Source: a virus. From it: a stretch of 28,938 nucleotides of DNA. The DNA is taken from positions 1-28,938 of the IMG/VR virus record IMGVR_UViG_3300032282_005050, one strand, 5' to 3'. Positions 6,415-15,425 of the stretch are shown in pieces. The notes beneath the pieces are model-generated. The model was not told the DNA's origin. It worked only from the letters and a program-made list of their open reading frames with translations, and did not search any database. Both the position numbers and the translations under genes were made by a program. Within the stretch, counting starts at the first letter, position 1; the number at the start of each line of letters is the position of its first letter.

Positions 6415-8121
6415 ATGAGCAACATTCAAAACTTACTCGAATCTGCTGCTGGTGGTTGGAAAAATATGCAATCCGATGCCACTAAATTAGCACGCAAATG
6501 GGATAGAACAGGATTGTTAGAAGGTCTTAATGAATTAGACCGTAACAATATGTCAATTATCCTAGAAAACCAAGCTAAACAGCTTGTTGTTGAGTCCTCT
6601 CAAACTGGTACTGGTGGAACTTTCACAGTAGGTACTGGTGAACAGTGGGCTGGTGTAGCATTACCTTTAGTTCGTAAAGTATTTGGTCAAATAGCAGCTA
6701 AAGAATTCGTTAGCGTTCAACCAATGAACTTACCTTCAGGTCTTGTATTCTATCTAGATTTCCAATATGGTACTACTAAAAATCCATTTACTCAAGGTGG
6801 TTCAATGTATGGTAATACTGGTTCTCAGTATCCATTTTCAACCGCAGCTACTAATGGAGGTTTATATGGTGCTGGTAGATTTACTTATTCAACTAACAAC
6901 TTCTCAAGTTCAGTAATTGGATTAATTTCTGGTTCTACTGCAGTTCCTGCTAATGCTAGTACTGGTAGTATTACTGCAGCTACTTGGGCTGATATTAATT
7001 ATGATTCAGCATTTTCAGCTTCTGTAGCTGCTGGTCAAATCTTAAAAGCTACCATCTCTGCTTCTGCTGCTTCTAACTATGATTTAGATGCCGTTCGTGG
7101 TTTTGTATTAGTATCTGGTTCTGCAACTACTGAATCTGGTGTTGCTGTAGCTACTGTAGCTAATTCTTTACCTGCTTTCACTAACTTAGATTATACAAAC
7201 CAAAGAATTACTTTCTATTTCACTGGTTCAGGTACTTCTTTAACTAGTACTGGTTCTTATACTTTATTCTACAATAAGAAAACAGCTGATAACCAACGTG
7301 GTGATTTTGAAGATGTAACTTCAGGTTACTCAGTTCCAAATGCTGAATCAGCTACTACTGTTGTTATCCCTGAAATTAATATAGGTATGAGATCTGATTC
7401 TATTGTTGCTAAAACTAAAAAGTTAAAAGCAGTATGGACTCCTGAGTTCGCTCAAGATTTAAATGCTTACCAATCTTTGGATGCTGAAGCTGAATTAACT
7501 AGTATTATGAGTGAATATATCTCTTTAGAGATTGATCTTGAAATTCTAGAAATGTTAGTTGAAGATGCTGCTGCTGGAACTGAATATTGGAGTGTTATTA
7601 ATAATACAGTATTGAATGCTGGTGGAACTGATTTTACTGCTTCTTTAGGTTTCTATAATAGCCAAGGACAATGGTTCCAAACTTTAGGAACTAAACTTCA
7701 AAAATTAAGTAACAAAATTCACCAATTAACTTTGCGTGGTGGTGCTAATTTCTTAGTTTGTTCTCCTACAGTTGCTACTATTATCGAATCTATTCCTGGA
7801 TTTGCTAGTACTTCTGATGGTGAAGCTAGTAAAATGAACTATGCATTTGGCGTTCAGAAAGCTGGTCAATTAAACAGCCGTTATAATGTTTATAAGAATC
7901 CGTATATGACTGAAAATACTATTTTATTAGGATTTAGAGGTACGCAATTCTTAGAAGCTGGTGCTGTATTTGCTCCATATATTCCATTGATCATGACTCC
8001 ACTTATCTACGATCCTAATACCTTCACACCACGTAAAGGTCTTATGACAAGATATGCGAAGAAAATGTTGAGACCAGAATTTTATGGTAAAATATATGTG
8101 AGTGGTTTAAACTCACTGTAG
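6415..8121 (+). CDS. 23: Major capsid protein, T4 gp23-like
   Basis: This 568-residue protein forms the hexamers of the icosahedral or prolate head. The T4 gp23 pattern is visible: a helical N-terminal propeptide, then a cleavage-like site QLVVE before SSQTG (after Glu60; T4 gp23 is cut after Glu65 in FLTE). Next come the GPL/VRKVFGQIAAKEFVSVQPMNLPSG block (about residues 84-108) and the C-terminal TPEFAQDLNAY and FLVCSP segments of the HK97-like fold. A Ser/Thr/Ala-rich region at roughly 165-290 probably forms the inserted surface domain. The ORF ends in TAG and is followed at once by a strong terminator. Codons look richer in GGT, GCT and ACT than in neighbours, as expected for the most abundant protein. 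The leader is a period-6 A-rich repeat. Confidence 0.95.
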   Translation: MSNIQNLLESAAGGWKNMQSDATKLARKWDRTGLLEGLNELDRNNMSIILENQAKQLVVESSQTGTGGTFTVGTGEQWAGVALPLVRKVFGQIAAKEFVSVQPMNLPSGLVFYLDFQYGTTKNPFTQGGSMYGNTGSQYPFSTAATNGGLYGAGRFTYSTNNFSSSVIGLISGSTAVPANASTGSITAATWADINYDSAFSASVAAGQILKATISASAASNYDLDAVRGFVLVSGSATTESGVAVATVANSLPAFTNLDYTNQRITFYFTGSGTSLTSTGSYTLFYNKKTADNQRGDFEDVTSGYSVPNAESATTVVIPEINIGMRSDSIVAKTKKLKAVWTPEFAQDLNAYQSLDAEAELTSIMSEYISLEIDLEILEMLVEDAAAGTEYWSVINNTVLNAGGTDFTASLGFYNSQGQWFQTLGTKLQKLSNKIHQLTLRGGANFLVCSPTVATIIESIPGFASTSDGEASKMNYAFGVQKAGQLNSRYNVYKNPYMTENTILLGFRGTQFLEAGAVFAPYIPLIMTPLIYDPNTFTPRKGLMTRYAKKMLRPEFYGKIYVSGLNSL

Positions 8122-8146
8122 TATTTTTCAAGCTAATTAAACAAGT

Positions 8147-8178
8147 AAGCCGAGCTTTTGCTCGGCTTTCTTATTCTT
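8147..8178 (+). terminator. Strong intrinsic terminator after the major capsid gene
   Basis: A 9-bp perfect stem (AAGCCGAGC / GCTCGGCTT) with a TTTT loop is followed by TCTTATTCTT. It ends the scaffold-capsid unit. Confidence 0.95.
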
Positions 8179-8183
8179 AACAA

Positions 8184-8315
8184 AATTTAAAATTAAAAGG
8201 AATTGATATAAAAAATAAAACAGAAAAGGATATAATGAATGAATTAGGTTATTGTAGAGTATGGGATTGTGGAGTTACTAGATTTGGATTAAATATTAAT
8301 TCTATTTTATTTTAG
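8184..8315 (+). pseudogene. C-terminal relic of a homing endonuclease (EDxHD/Vsr-like family)
   Basis: The frame open from 8181 to the TAG at 8313 encodes a fragment containing GIDIKNKTEKDIMNELGY followed by CRVWDCGVTRF. The intact homing endonuclease on the minus strand at 19138-20625 ends in a matching segment: HKLNKL, a spacer, then YRRVWDCGNKKYV. The R-V-W-D-C-G block aligned at equal distance from a helical E-rich stretch is the typical C-terminus of that family. No catalytic part remains: the fragment begins just after the capsid terminator, without a proper start. An ATG at 8235 could give a 26-residue peptide, but I see no reason to think it functional. The remnant marks an old homing-gene insertion between the capsid and neck genes. 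Confidence 0.75.
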
Positions 8316-8317
8316 TA

Positions 8318-8328
8318 ATATTTATAAT
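8318..8328 (+). promoter_or_regulatory. Late-promoter-like motif ATATTTATAAT before the neck genes
   Basis: The core TATTTATA is at 8319-8326, 14 nt before the ATG at 8341. It lies just after the homing-endonuclease relic and would drive the neck operon. Confidence 0.65.
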
Positions 8329-8340
8329 TAAATTACTAAT

Positions 8341-9492
8341 ATGAATATACCAATATATAATGGTAATCCTACATTTACCACAGGTTCTACTCCATTTGGG
8401 TTTTATGATAATGACACCGATTTTCAATTAGATGCTGTTAGAGTAGCTAAATTTTGCGCTAATAGATTAGGTTACCCCTTAGTAGATATTGAATTACAAT
8501 CAGGCTCATTTTTTACAGCGTTTGAAGAAGCTATAACTAAATATGGTAATGAAATATATGCTTATAAAATAAGACAAGATTTTTTAGATTTAGAAGGAAA
8601 TTCCACAGGTTCTTCTTTAAATAATGCTTTAATAAGACCTAATTTAGGAAATTTACTAAGAATATCAGATCAATATGCTGTTGAAGTTGGAACGGGGGGC
8701 GATTTAACATGGTATACTGGTTCTATAAGATTACAAGAAGGTGTTCAAGATTATGATTTAAACCAATGGGCCTTAGAACATGGATTACAAAATCAAGATA
8801 TAGAATTTAAACGTTTATTTCATTCTCAAAAACCAGCATCTGTTAGATATCTAGATCCTTATTTAGGTGTAGGAGGTGGTTTTCAAAATGTATTAAATGA
8901 TTTTGGGTGGGGTAATTATGGTGTTGCTAACCAAGCTACTTTATATCCTATATATTTTGATGTTCAGAAAATTCAAGAAATTGAAATGAATGATACTATT
9001 AGAAGATCTCAATTAAGTTTTGAAATAGCTAATAATATGTTAAGAATATTTCCTATACCTGATAATGGAAGTCATAATATGAATTTATGGTTTAATTATA
9101 TATTAAAATCTGAAAGAAGTAATCCAATAGCGATGTCGGGTTCAAATAAAATAACTAATGTATCTAATGTACCATTTAATAACCCAACATATTCACAAAT
9201 AAATTCAATAGGAAGAAGTTGGATTTTTGAATATACATTGGCCGTATGTAAAGAGATGTTAGGATATGTTAGAGGAAAATATTCAACGATCCCTATTCCA
9301 AATTCAGAAATATCATTAAATCAAGGAGATTTAATTACAGCTGCTACATCTGAAAAAGAAGCATTGATAGCAAAACTTAAATTATTTCTAGAGGAAACAT
9401 CTAGAGAAAAAATACTTGAAAGAAAGTCTTTAGAAACTATTTCAAGAGTACAAGAATTACAACAAGTTCCATTTTTAATATATATGGGATAA
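8341..9492 (+). CDS. Neck protein, T4 gp13-like
   Basis: This 383-residue protein probably belongs to the head-tail connector. The N-terminal third has CANRLGYPLVDIELQ and FFTAFEEAITKYGNEIYAYK, a pattern I associate with the gp13-type neck proteins of marine T4-like phages. The helical C-terminal part, from about residue 290, contains WIFEYTLAVCKEMLGYVRGKYS, and charged helices follow. No signal peptide or membrane segment is visible. It starts a unit with the genes at 9494 (1-nt gap) and 10000, the T4 13-14-15 order, and that order is the main support. T4 gp13 is shorter (about 309 residues), so the match is partial. A generic head-tail adaptor is the alternative. Confidence 0.72.
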   Translation: MNIPIYNGNPTFTTGSTPFGFYDNDTDFQLDAVRVAKFCANRLGYPLVDIELQSGSFFTAFEEAITKYGNEIYAYKIRQDFLDLEGNSTGSSLNNALIRPNLGNLLRISDQYAVEVGTGGDLTWYTGSIRLQEGVQDYDLNQWALEHGLQNQDIEFKRLFHSQKPASVRYLDPYLGVGGGFQNVLNDFGWGNYGVANQATLYPIYFDVQKIQEIEMNDTIRRSQLSFEIANNMLRIFPIPDNGSHNMNLWFNYILKSERSNPIAMSGSNKITNVSNVPFNNPTYSQINSIGRSWIFEYTLAVCKEMLGYVRGKYSTIPIPNSEISLNQGDLITAATSEKEALIAKLKLFLEETSREKILERKSLETISRVQELQQVPFLIYMG

Positions 9493-9493
9493 T

Positions 9494-10000
9494 ATGAGTA
9501 TGTATGGTGGTTTAAGAGATATTTCTTTATTTAGAAATTTAAATAGAGAGTTGTTAGGTAATATTATTACTCAACAAATAGTTTATTATAAGTTTGATGT
9601 TGTTAAAAATAAAATTAATATGTATGGGGAGGCAGTAATCAAAAATTTTCTTCAACCGGTTTTATTAAATTGTTTAGTTGAAAGAACAGATCAAGTGTGG
9701 GAATCAAGTGATTTAGGACCTGATATAACCGCTCCTTTTAAATTTGCTTTTTTTAAAGATGATTTAATAGATGCTAATGTATTTGTAGAGGTTGGTGATA
9801 TAATAATGTGGTATGAAAGATATTTTGAAGTACAATCATTAATTGAAAACCAATTATTTGCAGGTAAAAACCCAGATTATCCATATAATCAAAATCCCCT
9901 AAACCCAGGATTAGAAAATTTTGGTTCTAGTATATCCTTAGTAGTAGATTGTCAATTAGTACCTGCCGATAAATTAGGTATAACAAAAGAAAGATCATAA
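9494..10000 (+). CDS. Neck protein, T4 gp14-like
   Basis: This 168-residue protein has NRELLGNIITQQIVYYKFD near its start and then KINMYGEAVIKNFLQPVLLNCLV. The YGEA and PV-x-L-x-C-L-V pattern is typical of the gp14-like neck proteins of distant T4-like phages. The middle is rich in Asp, Phe and Trp, with EVGDIIMWYERYFEV suggesting a beta-barrel segment. T4 gp14 is longer (about 256 residues), so this is a compact version. The gene starts one base after the previous stop. Its own stop overlaps the next start by one base (TAATG), so the three neck genes are translationally coupled. Confidence 0.7.
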   Translation: MSMYGGLRDISLFRNLNRELLGNIITQQIVYYKFDVVKNKINMYGEAVIKNFLQPVLLNCLVERTDQVWESSDLGPDITAPFKFAFFKDDLIDANVFVEVGDIIMWYERYFEVQSLIENQLFAGKNPDYPYNQNPLNPGLENFGSSISLVVDCQLVPADKLGITKERS

Positions 10001-11646
10001 TGACTGAAAGAAGAAAACCAATACCAAAAACCCAAAAGGAAATAAGTAATGATCAAATTAATCCTTATGATAAAACTATAGGTAATCCTAATGATGCTGC
10101 TAAAATAAATGATCCAAAAAATAGAGCTAATCAATTAACATTTAAAGGAGATACAGTAAAACCTTTTAGTGTTGGTATTCAAGATATAGATGAATCTATA
10201 ATTTATTATTTTCAAAACATTATTAAACCTGTAGTTTCACAAAATGGAACCCAAATTCCAGTACCTATAATATATGGTGCTCCTGAACGTTGGAAATCTG
10301 TTCAAAGAGATGGATATTATAGGGATAAAGATGATAAAATTATGGCTCCTCTTATTATGTTTAAGAGAAATACTATTGAAAAAAATTACTCTATAAGTAA
10401 TAAATTAGATGCAAACCAACCAAATAATTATGCTGTATTTACTTCTAAGTGGAGTGATAGAAATAGTTATGATAATTTTAATGTATTAAATAATAGAAAA
10501 CCTCAAAAAACATATCATGCTGTTGTAATCCCAGATTATATAACATTAAGTTATAGTTGTATAGTTTATACATACTATATTGAACAAATGAATAAAATAG
10601 TTGAATCTATTAATTATTCATCAGACGCATATTGGGGTGATCCTCAGCGTTTTAAATTTAGAGCTAAAATTGATTCATTTAATACTAATACTTCATTAAA
10701 TCAAGGAGAAGAACGTTTAGTTCGCACTGAATTCAACATTAAATTATATGGTTATATTATACCTGATACTATTAATAAAAGTTTAAGTGCATTAAATAAA
10801 TTTCCTGATAAAACAAAATTTATATTTTCATTAGAAACATCCAATACATTAGAAAACACAGAAACTACCCCTAATAATAAAACTAATAATGGTGGGTATA
10901 GAACAAATTCAAATGCTAGATTTTTAGATCAAACACCATTAGGAGCGTTTCAAGGAATTAATAATATTGATATAGCTAGTGTTATAACAAGTGGAAGTTT
11001 TACAAATCCTAATTTACAATTATATAGAGGAGATGATACTATAATTAGTATTGATTTAAGAACATTAATACCTTATACATCATCTTATGCTTTAACAGCA
11101 TCTTATGCTCTAAATGCTGGAATAACTATAGATACGGGTTCATTTGTAACAACTAGCTCATTTAATTCATTTACAAGTTCATATAATACTGGTAGTTTTA
11201 CTGGTTCATTTGTAGGAAACGGTAGTGGATTAACAAATATACCTACTCAATCTTTTAATACTGGTTCATTTGCTACAACAGGTTCAAATATATTTTTAGG
11301 TAACCAAATAATATCAGGATCTTTAAATATTAATGATTCCCAAATAATAGAAATAAAAATAACATCATCAATAGCAGGTACAAATATTTTATTACAACAA
11401 CCAACAGGTTCTTTTACCTCAATCAATGGACGATATACTTTATACAAAGGAACTTCATCAAGAGCTGGGGAATTTATAACAGTATGGAACGGAATATCAA
11501 CTTCATATTATGAAAATTCAACATCAGATATAGGAGATACATCCGATGTAACATTTCAATCATCTATAGCATCAAGTCAGATCCGAATAAATACTACAAC
11601 TGTTTCACCAGGATGGTATATAAAAATGTTAATTACATATTTATAA
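10000..11646 (+). CDS. Tail completion / sheath terminator (gp15-like) fused to a fibre-like domain
   Basis: Residues about 50-275 resemble T4 gp15, the hexameric ring that caps the tail and joins it to the head. Shared patterns are IPVPIIYGAPERWK near residue 87, LSYSCIVYTYYIEQMNKIVE near 186, and a final RTEFNIKLYGYIIPD near 245. After a Thr/Asn-rich linker and the conserved FLDQTPLGAFQG, the protein continues for over 200 residues. That part has fibre motifs: SYALTASYALNAG, TGSFTGSFVGNGSGLTNIP, and a C-terminal beta domain (GTSSRAGEFITVWNG ... GWYIKMLITYL) like those of phage fibres. T4 gp15 is 272 residues, so the extension doubles its size. The fused part may form neck whiskers or fibres. 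The frame is continuous with no sign of a frameshift. Its stop codon lies inside the promoter-like motif for the next gene. Confidence 0.82.
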   Translation: MTERRKPIPKTQKEISNDQINPYDKTIGNPNDAAKINDPKNRANQLTFKGDTVKPFSVGIQDIDESIIYYFQNIIKPVVSQNGTQIPVPIIYGAPERWKSVQRDGYYRDKDDKIMAPLIMFKRNTIEKNYSISNKLDANQPNNYAVFTSKWSDRNSYDNFNVLNNRKPQKTYHAVVIPDYITLSYSCIVYTYYIEQMNKIVESINYSSDAYWGDPQRFKFRAKIDSFNTNTSLNQGEERLVRTEFNIKLYGYIIPDTINKSLSALNKFPDKTKFIFSLETSNTLENTETTPNNKTNNGGYRTNSNARFLDQTPLGAFQGINNIDIASVITSGSFTNPNLQLYRGDDTIISIDLRTLIPYTSSYALTASYALNAGITIDTGSFVTTSSFNSFTSSYNTGSFTGSFVGNGSGLTNIPTQSFNTGSFATTGSNIFLGNQIISGSLNINDSQIIEIKITSSIAGTNILLQQPTGSFTSINGRYTLYKGTSSRAGEFITVWNGISTSYYENSTSDIGDTSDVTFQSSIASSQIRINTTTVSPGWYIKMLITYL

Positions 11647-11647
11647 T
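11637..11647 (+). promoter_or_regulatory. Late-promoter-like motif before the large fibre gene
   Basis: The core TATTTATA at 11638-11645 overlaps the last codons and TAA of the gp15-like gene. It lies 42 nt upstream of the fibre start at 11688. Confidence 0.55.
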
Positions 11648-11687
11648 AAAATATAAAGGTTGGATAGGGAAAACTAATATATAAAAA

Positions 11688-14624
11688 ATGAATGAATTTA
11701 TAATAAAAAATGGATTAATATCCAAAAATAATTCTATAATTAGTGGTTCACTAATAGTTACTCAAGGTATAACAGGATCACTGTTTGGAACAGCATCTTA
11801 TGCTACAAATGCATTAACATCTTCATATGCTCTAAATGGGGGAGTAACACAATTACTAGCAGGACCAAATGTAACACTATCACCAACCAATGGTTTAGGG
11901 CAAGTTACAATTAGTTCAACTGCTGGTGGTGGTTCAAGTTTTAATACTGCAACTGGTTCATATGGATCATTTTATGATACAACTACACAAACAAATCCTG
12001 TTGCAAATATACCTCGTTCAATGTCTTTTAACACAACAGATATTACAAATGGAGTATCAATATCAGGATCAACAAACCCCTTTAACACTTACATTAAAAC
12101 ACAAAATGCAGGTGTATATGATATACAATTTTCTGCTCAAGTAGATAAAACAGATTCAGGAACAGATGAAATAGTAATTTGGTTAAGAAAAAATGGAACT
12201 GATTTAACTAATACTGCCACTACTATAACACTAAGTGGTAATAATGATAAACAAGTTGCAGCCTGGAACTGGTTCGTGACCTCAGCAGCCAACGACTATT
12301 ATCAAATCATATGGTCTTCAGCAGATACTGATTTAAGATTATTAGCTGAAGCAATATCAGGTACTCACCCAGGTATTCCTTCAGTAATAGTAACAGCAAA
12401 TAGAGTAGATCAATTTTTATCAAACACAGGTTCATTCTCAGGATCATTTACAGGACAATTTACAGGTTCTTTATTTGGAACATCAAGTTGGGCTAATAAC
12501 GCTATAACTTCTTCATATATACTTAATGCTGTAAGTTCTTCATTTTCTCAAACAGCATCTTATATATTAAATGCAATTTCAAGTTCATTTGCTTCAACAG
12601 CTTCTTTTGTCATTACAGCTCAAACAGCATCATATGTTTTAAACGCAGTTTCAAGTTCATTTGCTAGTACAGCATCCTCTGTAAATATATTAAACCAAAA
12701 CGTTATAGTAACAGGTAGTGTTAATGTTAGTACTTCTTTATTTTCTCCAGCAATTTATGGAGGAAGTAATTCTGGAAATAATTTAATACTAGGATCAACA
12801 ACCAATGCTACTAAAGGTAATATTGTATTTGGTACTTCAAATTACTCTGAATTAAATAATACTTTAGGATTAGGTGTAGCAGCAAACTCACTTGATAGAC
12901 TATCCATACAAGGTATAGGTAATACATCAGCTACAGATGTTATAAACGCTGTAAATTCTAATGGAAATATATTATTTAAATCACAAGATAACGGACAGTT
13001 ATTTATAGGACCAGTCTCATCATCAACTGCTATGGGAACTAATAACGCGTTACTTTTTATAAGTCAATCTTTAGTAACTGGTAGTACTCATACAACAACA
13101 ATTTATGGAACTTTAGTAAATCAAAATATCTTCTCCAGATCTAGTAATAATGCAGCTAGTATGTTTGGTTCTTTTAATCAATATAATTTACAAATAGATC
13201 CATCACAAACTGCAACAGGAACGATTTTAGTCGGTAGAAGAGATAATATTAACTTTACTGGTTCATCACCAACATCAACAACATATATATTAGCTGACAT
13301 AATTTTTGGTGGAGGAAGTACTACCCCAATATGGAGAATATCAGCAGCATCAGGTAGTGCTGTAGCTAATAATAATCCTAATAATGTAAATTTTGGTCAT
13401 CAAATATTAATAAGTCAAGGTCTTACATCCAATAGTATTAATGCTGCAGGAGGTGTTATTATAGGAGGAGGTGGAAATACATTAGGTATGAATGTTGGAC
13501 CGGGTGTTATTATTGGTACTGGTAATACTTTAACTAACACAGGAGGAGGCACTCAATTTGTTATTGGATTAAATAATAATATAAATGGTAATTTTAATTC
13601 CGCTATAGGGTATTATAATTCTGCAACTTCTGCAAATCCTCTAACGGGACCTAATTTATCAATAGGTACTGGAGTTCAGGGATGGAATTGGGGAATAGGT
13701 TTAGCCGGATCTGCAGCAGCATCATCTTCAATAGCTTTACAATTAAAATTAGGTGGAAATATTGTTAGATATAGAAATACTAATCTTATCCCTGGTAATG
13801 GTGTTGGATATCCATTAGGTTTAGGATCTCATTCTAATATGTCTACTTTACTTATTGGAGGTCTTATTTTATCAATGGAAGGTAGCGGAAGTATTAATAG
13901 TGTAAGTGGGGTTGCTCTTGTAACTGGTTCATTATTACAAAACACATCCTTTAATTTTGGAAATAGCTTTACAGAACCCGGCACCACAATAATAGCTACT
14001 ACAGGTTCTAATGCTGATTTGAGGTTAACAAATTCTGGATGGGTAAATACAACAGCAGTTTATGTAGGAACAGTATTTAGTTCTTCATTAGATATAAACA
14101 ATACTGGTAGTTTATTTATTGATTGGGCTCCAAATACAGATAATGCTCAAAGAATAGGTACAGGAGGAATCCCTCCTACAGGAAGTAATTATTGGATTTG
14201 GAGAAAACCAGATGAATTTAGATTTTCAAAATCTGCAGGTCAAGCTGTATTAAATATAGATACAGCAGGTAAAATAGGTATATGGGCTGATGTTACATCA
14301 TCATATTCATCTACTACTCAATTATCTGCTATGTTAGATATTAATGTAGGTTCTGTAGTTAACTCAAATGGTCAAGTATCTGTTAGTGGAAGTAATATAT
14401 ATCCACAAATAAGACTTAGAGGAATGTCAGGTAATCCATCATCCATTTTTACTTTAGATGGAAGCTTATGGTATTTATCAACAAATAGTAGATTAATGAT
14501 TAAACAAGGTAGTAATACACGAGAAATAATAACGTCTTCAGGCTCTGTAGGAGCAGCATCAGTAGCAGCAGGATCTATTGACATAGTAGTAAATGGTACA
14601 ACATATAACGTTTTATATAAATGA
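11688..14624 (+). CDS. Large fibre/appendage protein with C1q/TNF-like and beta-roll domains
   Basis: This 978-residue Ser/Thr/Asn/Gly-rich fibre has several parts. Residues 1-50 hold the shared SGS and TASYAT/SSYALN repeats. About 98-245 look like a C1q/TNF-type jelly roll (AGVYDIQFSAQVDK, EIVIWLRKNGTDL, AAWNWFVTSAANDYYQIIW, VIVTANRV). About 250-335 hold SYILNAVSSSF repeats. About 590-660 have IGxGN-type beta-roll repeats (GVIIGGGGNTLG, GVIIGTGNTL, FVIGLNNNING) like trimeric adhesin heads. A long beta-rich C-terminus follows. No intramolecular chaperone signature is evident. It probably trimerises and contacts the host surface or decorates the neck or collar. The start follows an A-rich leader and the late motif at 11638. 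Its TGA overlaps the ATG of the next gene. Receptor and exact site on the virion cannot be told. Confidence 0.85.
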   Translation: MNEFIIKNGLISKNNSIISGSLIVTQGITGSLFGTASYATNALTSSYALNGGVTQLLAGPNVTLSPTNGLGQVTISSTAGGGSSFNTATGSYGSFYDTTTQTNPVANIPRSMSFNTTDITNGVSISGSTNPFNTYIKTQNAGVYDIQFSAQVDKTDSGTDEIVIWLRKNGTDLTNTATTITLSGNNDKQVAAWNWFVTSAANDYYQIIWSSADTDLRLLAEAISGTHPGIPSVIVTANRVDQFLSNTGSFSGSFTGQFTGSLFGTSSWANNAITSSYILNAVSSSFSQTASYILNAISSSFASTASFVITAQTASYVLNAVSSSFASTASSVNILNQNVIVTGSVNVSTSLFSPAIYGGSNSGNNLILGSTTNATKGNIVFGTSNYSELNNTLGLGVAANSLDRLSIQGIGNTSATDVINAVNSNGNILFKSQDNGQLFIGPVSSSTAMGTNNALLFISQSLVTGSTHTTTIYGTLVNQNIFSRSSNNAASMFGSFNQYNLQIDPSQTATGTILVGRRDNINFTGSSPTSTTYILADIIFGGGSTTPIWRISAASGSAVANNNPNNVNFGHQILISQGLTSNSINAAGGVIIGGGGNTLGMNVGPGVIIGTGNTLTNTGGGTQFVIGLNNNINGNFNSAIGYYNSATSANPLTGPNLSIGTGVQGWNWGIGLAGSAAASSSIALQLKLGGNIVRYRNTNLIPGNGVGYPLGLGSHSNMSTLLIGGLILSMEGSGSINSVSGVALVTGSLLQNTSFNFGNSFTEPGTTIIATTGSNADLRLTNSGWVNTTAVYVGTVFSSSLDINNTGSLFIDWAPNTDNAQRIGTGGIPPTGSNYWIWRKPDEFRFSKSAGQAVLNIDTAGKIGIWADVTSSYSSTTQLSAMLDINVGSVVNSNGQVSVSGSNIYPQIRLRGMSGNPSSIFTLDGSLWYLSTNSRLMIKQGSNTREIITSSGSVGAASVAAGSIDIVVNGTTYNVLYK
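12513..12674 (+). repeat. 45-nt tandem repeats within the fibre gene
   Basis: Three 45-nt units (12513, 12558, 12630) and one shorter 27-nt unit (12603) encode SYILNAVSSSFSQTA-type 15-residue repeats. The related motif SYALTASYALNA also occurs in the gp15-fusion gene. Confidence 0.85.
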
Positions 14625-15010
14625 TAACAACTATAATAAACAAAGAAATTAGTATTTTTGATAAGTTTGGAAAAATAGAAGCTATTTATCAAAATGGTAT
14701 TTTAATTGAAAGTAATTTTATAATTATTAATGACTTTTATAAAATAGAGTCAAAGATATATGAAAATATTTCTTATACTGACGAAAATAAAGAATTAATA
14801 ATTTGTAAAGGATCTAATATATCTAATAATTTTCAAGAATACATAAATTTACAAATCAATTGGACATCAACACCTAAAAATTTTGATGTAGTAAAAGATA
14901 ATATTGTCGAAACTGTAAATACATATATAATGAACGTAATAAAAAATTATTGTTTATTACAATCAAATAATCAATATAAACCTGAAGATATTTATCAACA
15001 AATAAACTAA
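14621..15010 (+). CDS. Hypothetical protein downstream of the fibre gene
   Basis: This 129-residue protein matches no family I know. Its start overlaps the fibre stop as ATGA, so it is translationally coupled to the fibre gene and perhaps serves it, for example in assembly or attachment. The N-terminal half is beta-rich with alternating Ile/Asn. The middle has NFQEYINLQINWTSTPKNFD and the C-terminus is helical and polar. There is no signal peptide, membrane segment or cysteine motif. A fibre assembly helper is possible from position alone. Confidence 0.75.
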   Translation: MITTIINKEISIFDKFGKIEAIYQNGILIESNFIIINDFYKIESKIYENISYTDENKELIICKGSNISNNFQEYINLQINWTSTPKNFDVVKDNIVETVNTYIMNVIKNYCLLQSNNQYKPEDIYQQIN

Positions 15011-15023
15011 ATTAAACCAAGTT

Positions 15024-15425
15024 ATGAAAAAAATTACATTAAAACTTTTAGAAATACTAAATCTATATATAGAAATTACAGGAACAAATCCATTAAATAG
15101 TATTATTACACATGATCATGATCATGATGTATTATTAAAAGAAAACTTATCAATTTCAACTAAATTCAAATTATATAAATTAATAACATCTTTAGATAAA
15201 GAAATTGATATTTTTATTAAAAATAGAGATGAGCTAGTTAAAAAACACGGAACTACAACAGATAAAACAACTTATACTGTTATTCATGTTGATGAATTTA
15301 ATAAAGAAATTGAAGAATTATTACAATTAGATATAGAGATAGAGTATCATGAGTTAATATTATCAGAATTTGAACATATTAAAACTTCAAATATTCAACC
15401 AACTTTATACAAAATGTTTTCATAA
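15024..15425 (+). CDS. Hypothetical helical protein
   Basis: This 133-residue, mostly helical, charged protein is cytoplasmic in character. It contains HDHDHD at residues 30-35, then STKFKLYKLITSLDKEIDIFIKNRDELVKKHG. The C-terminal part has FNKEIEELLQLDIEIEYHEL. The layout (a helix with NRDELVKK-G, a short loop, then an E-rich helix with a hydrophobic strand) resembles small proteins often found near tail genes of phages, of the DUF1617 kind. I cannot confirm membership. It lies 13 nt after the preceding gene in the same unit. Confidence 0.72.
   Translation: MKKITLKLLEILNLYIEITGTNPLNSIITHDHDHDVLLKENLSISTKFKLYKLITSLDKEIDIFIKNRDELVKKHGTTTDKTTYTVIHVDEFNKEIEELLQLDIEIEYHELILSEFEHIKTSNIQPTLYKMFS

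Noticed and set aside
11926-12144. Out-of-frame ORF within the large fibre gene
   Set aside because: Biased Leu/Gln composition is a by-product of the Thr/Ser-rich fibre frame; no leader or motif.
13000-13007. Exact TATTTATA inside the fibre gene
   Set aside because: Intragenic, encodes LFIG, no gene starts nearby; an expected chance hit in AT-rich DNA.
15111-15131. HDHDHD stretch as a metal-binding or catalytic site
   Set aside because: It comes from a short catgat repeat in DNA; no surrounding motif of a known metal enzyme.
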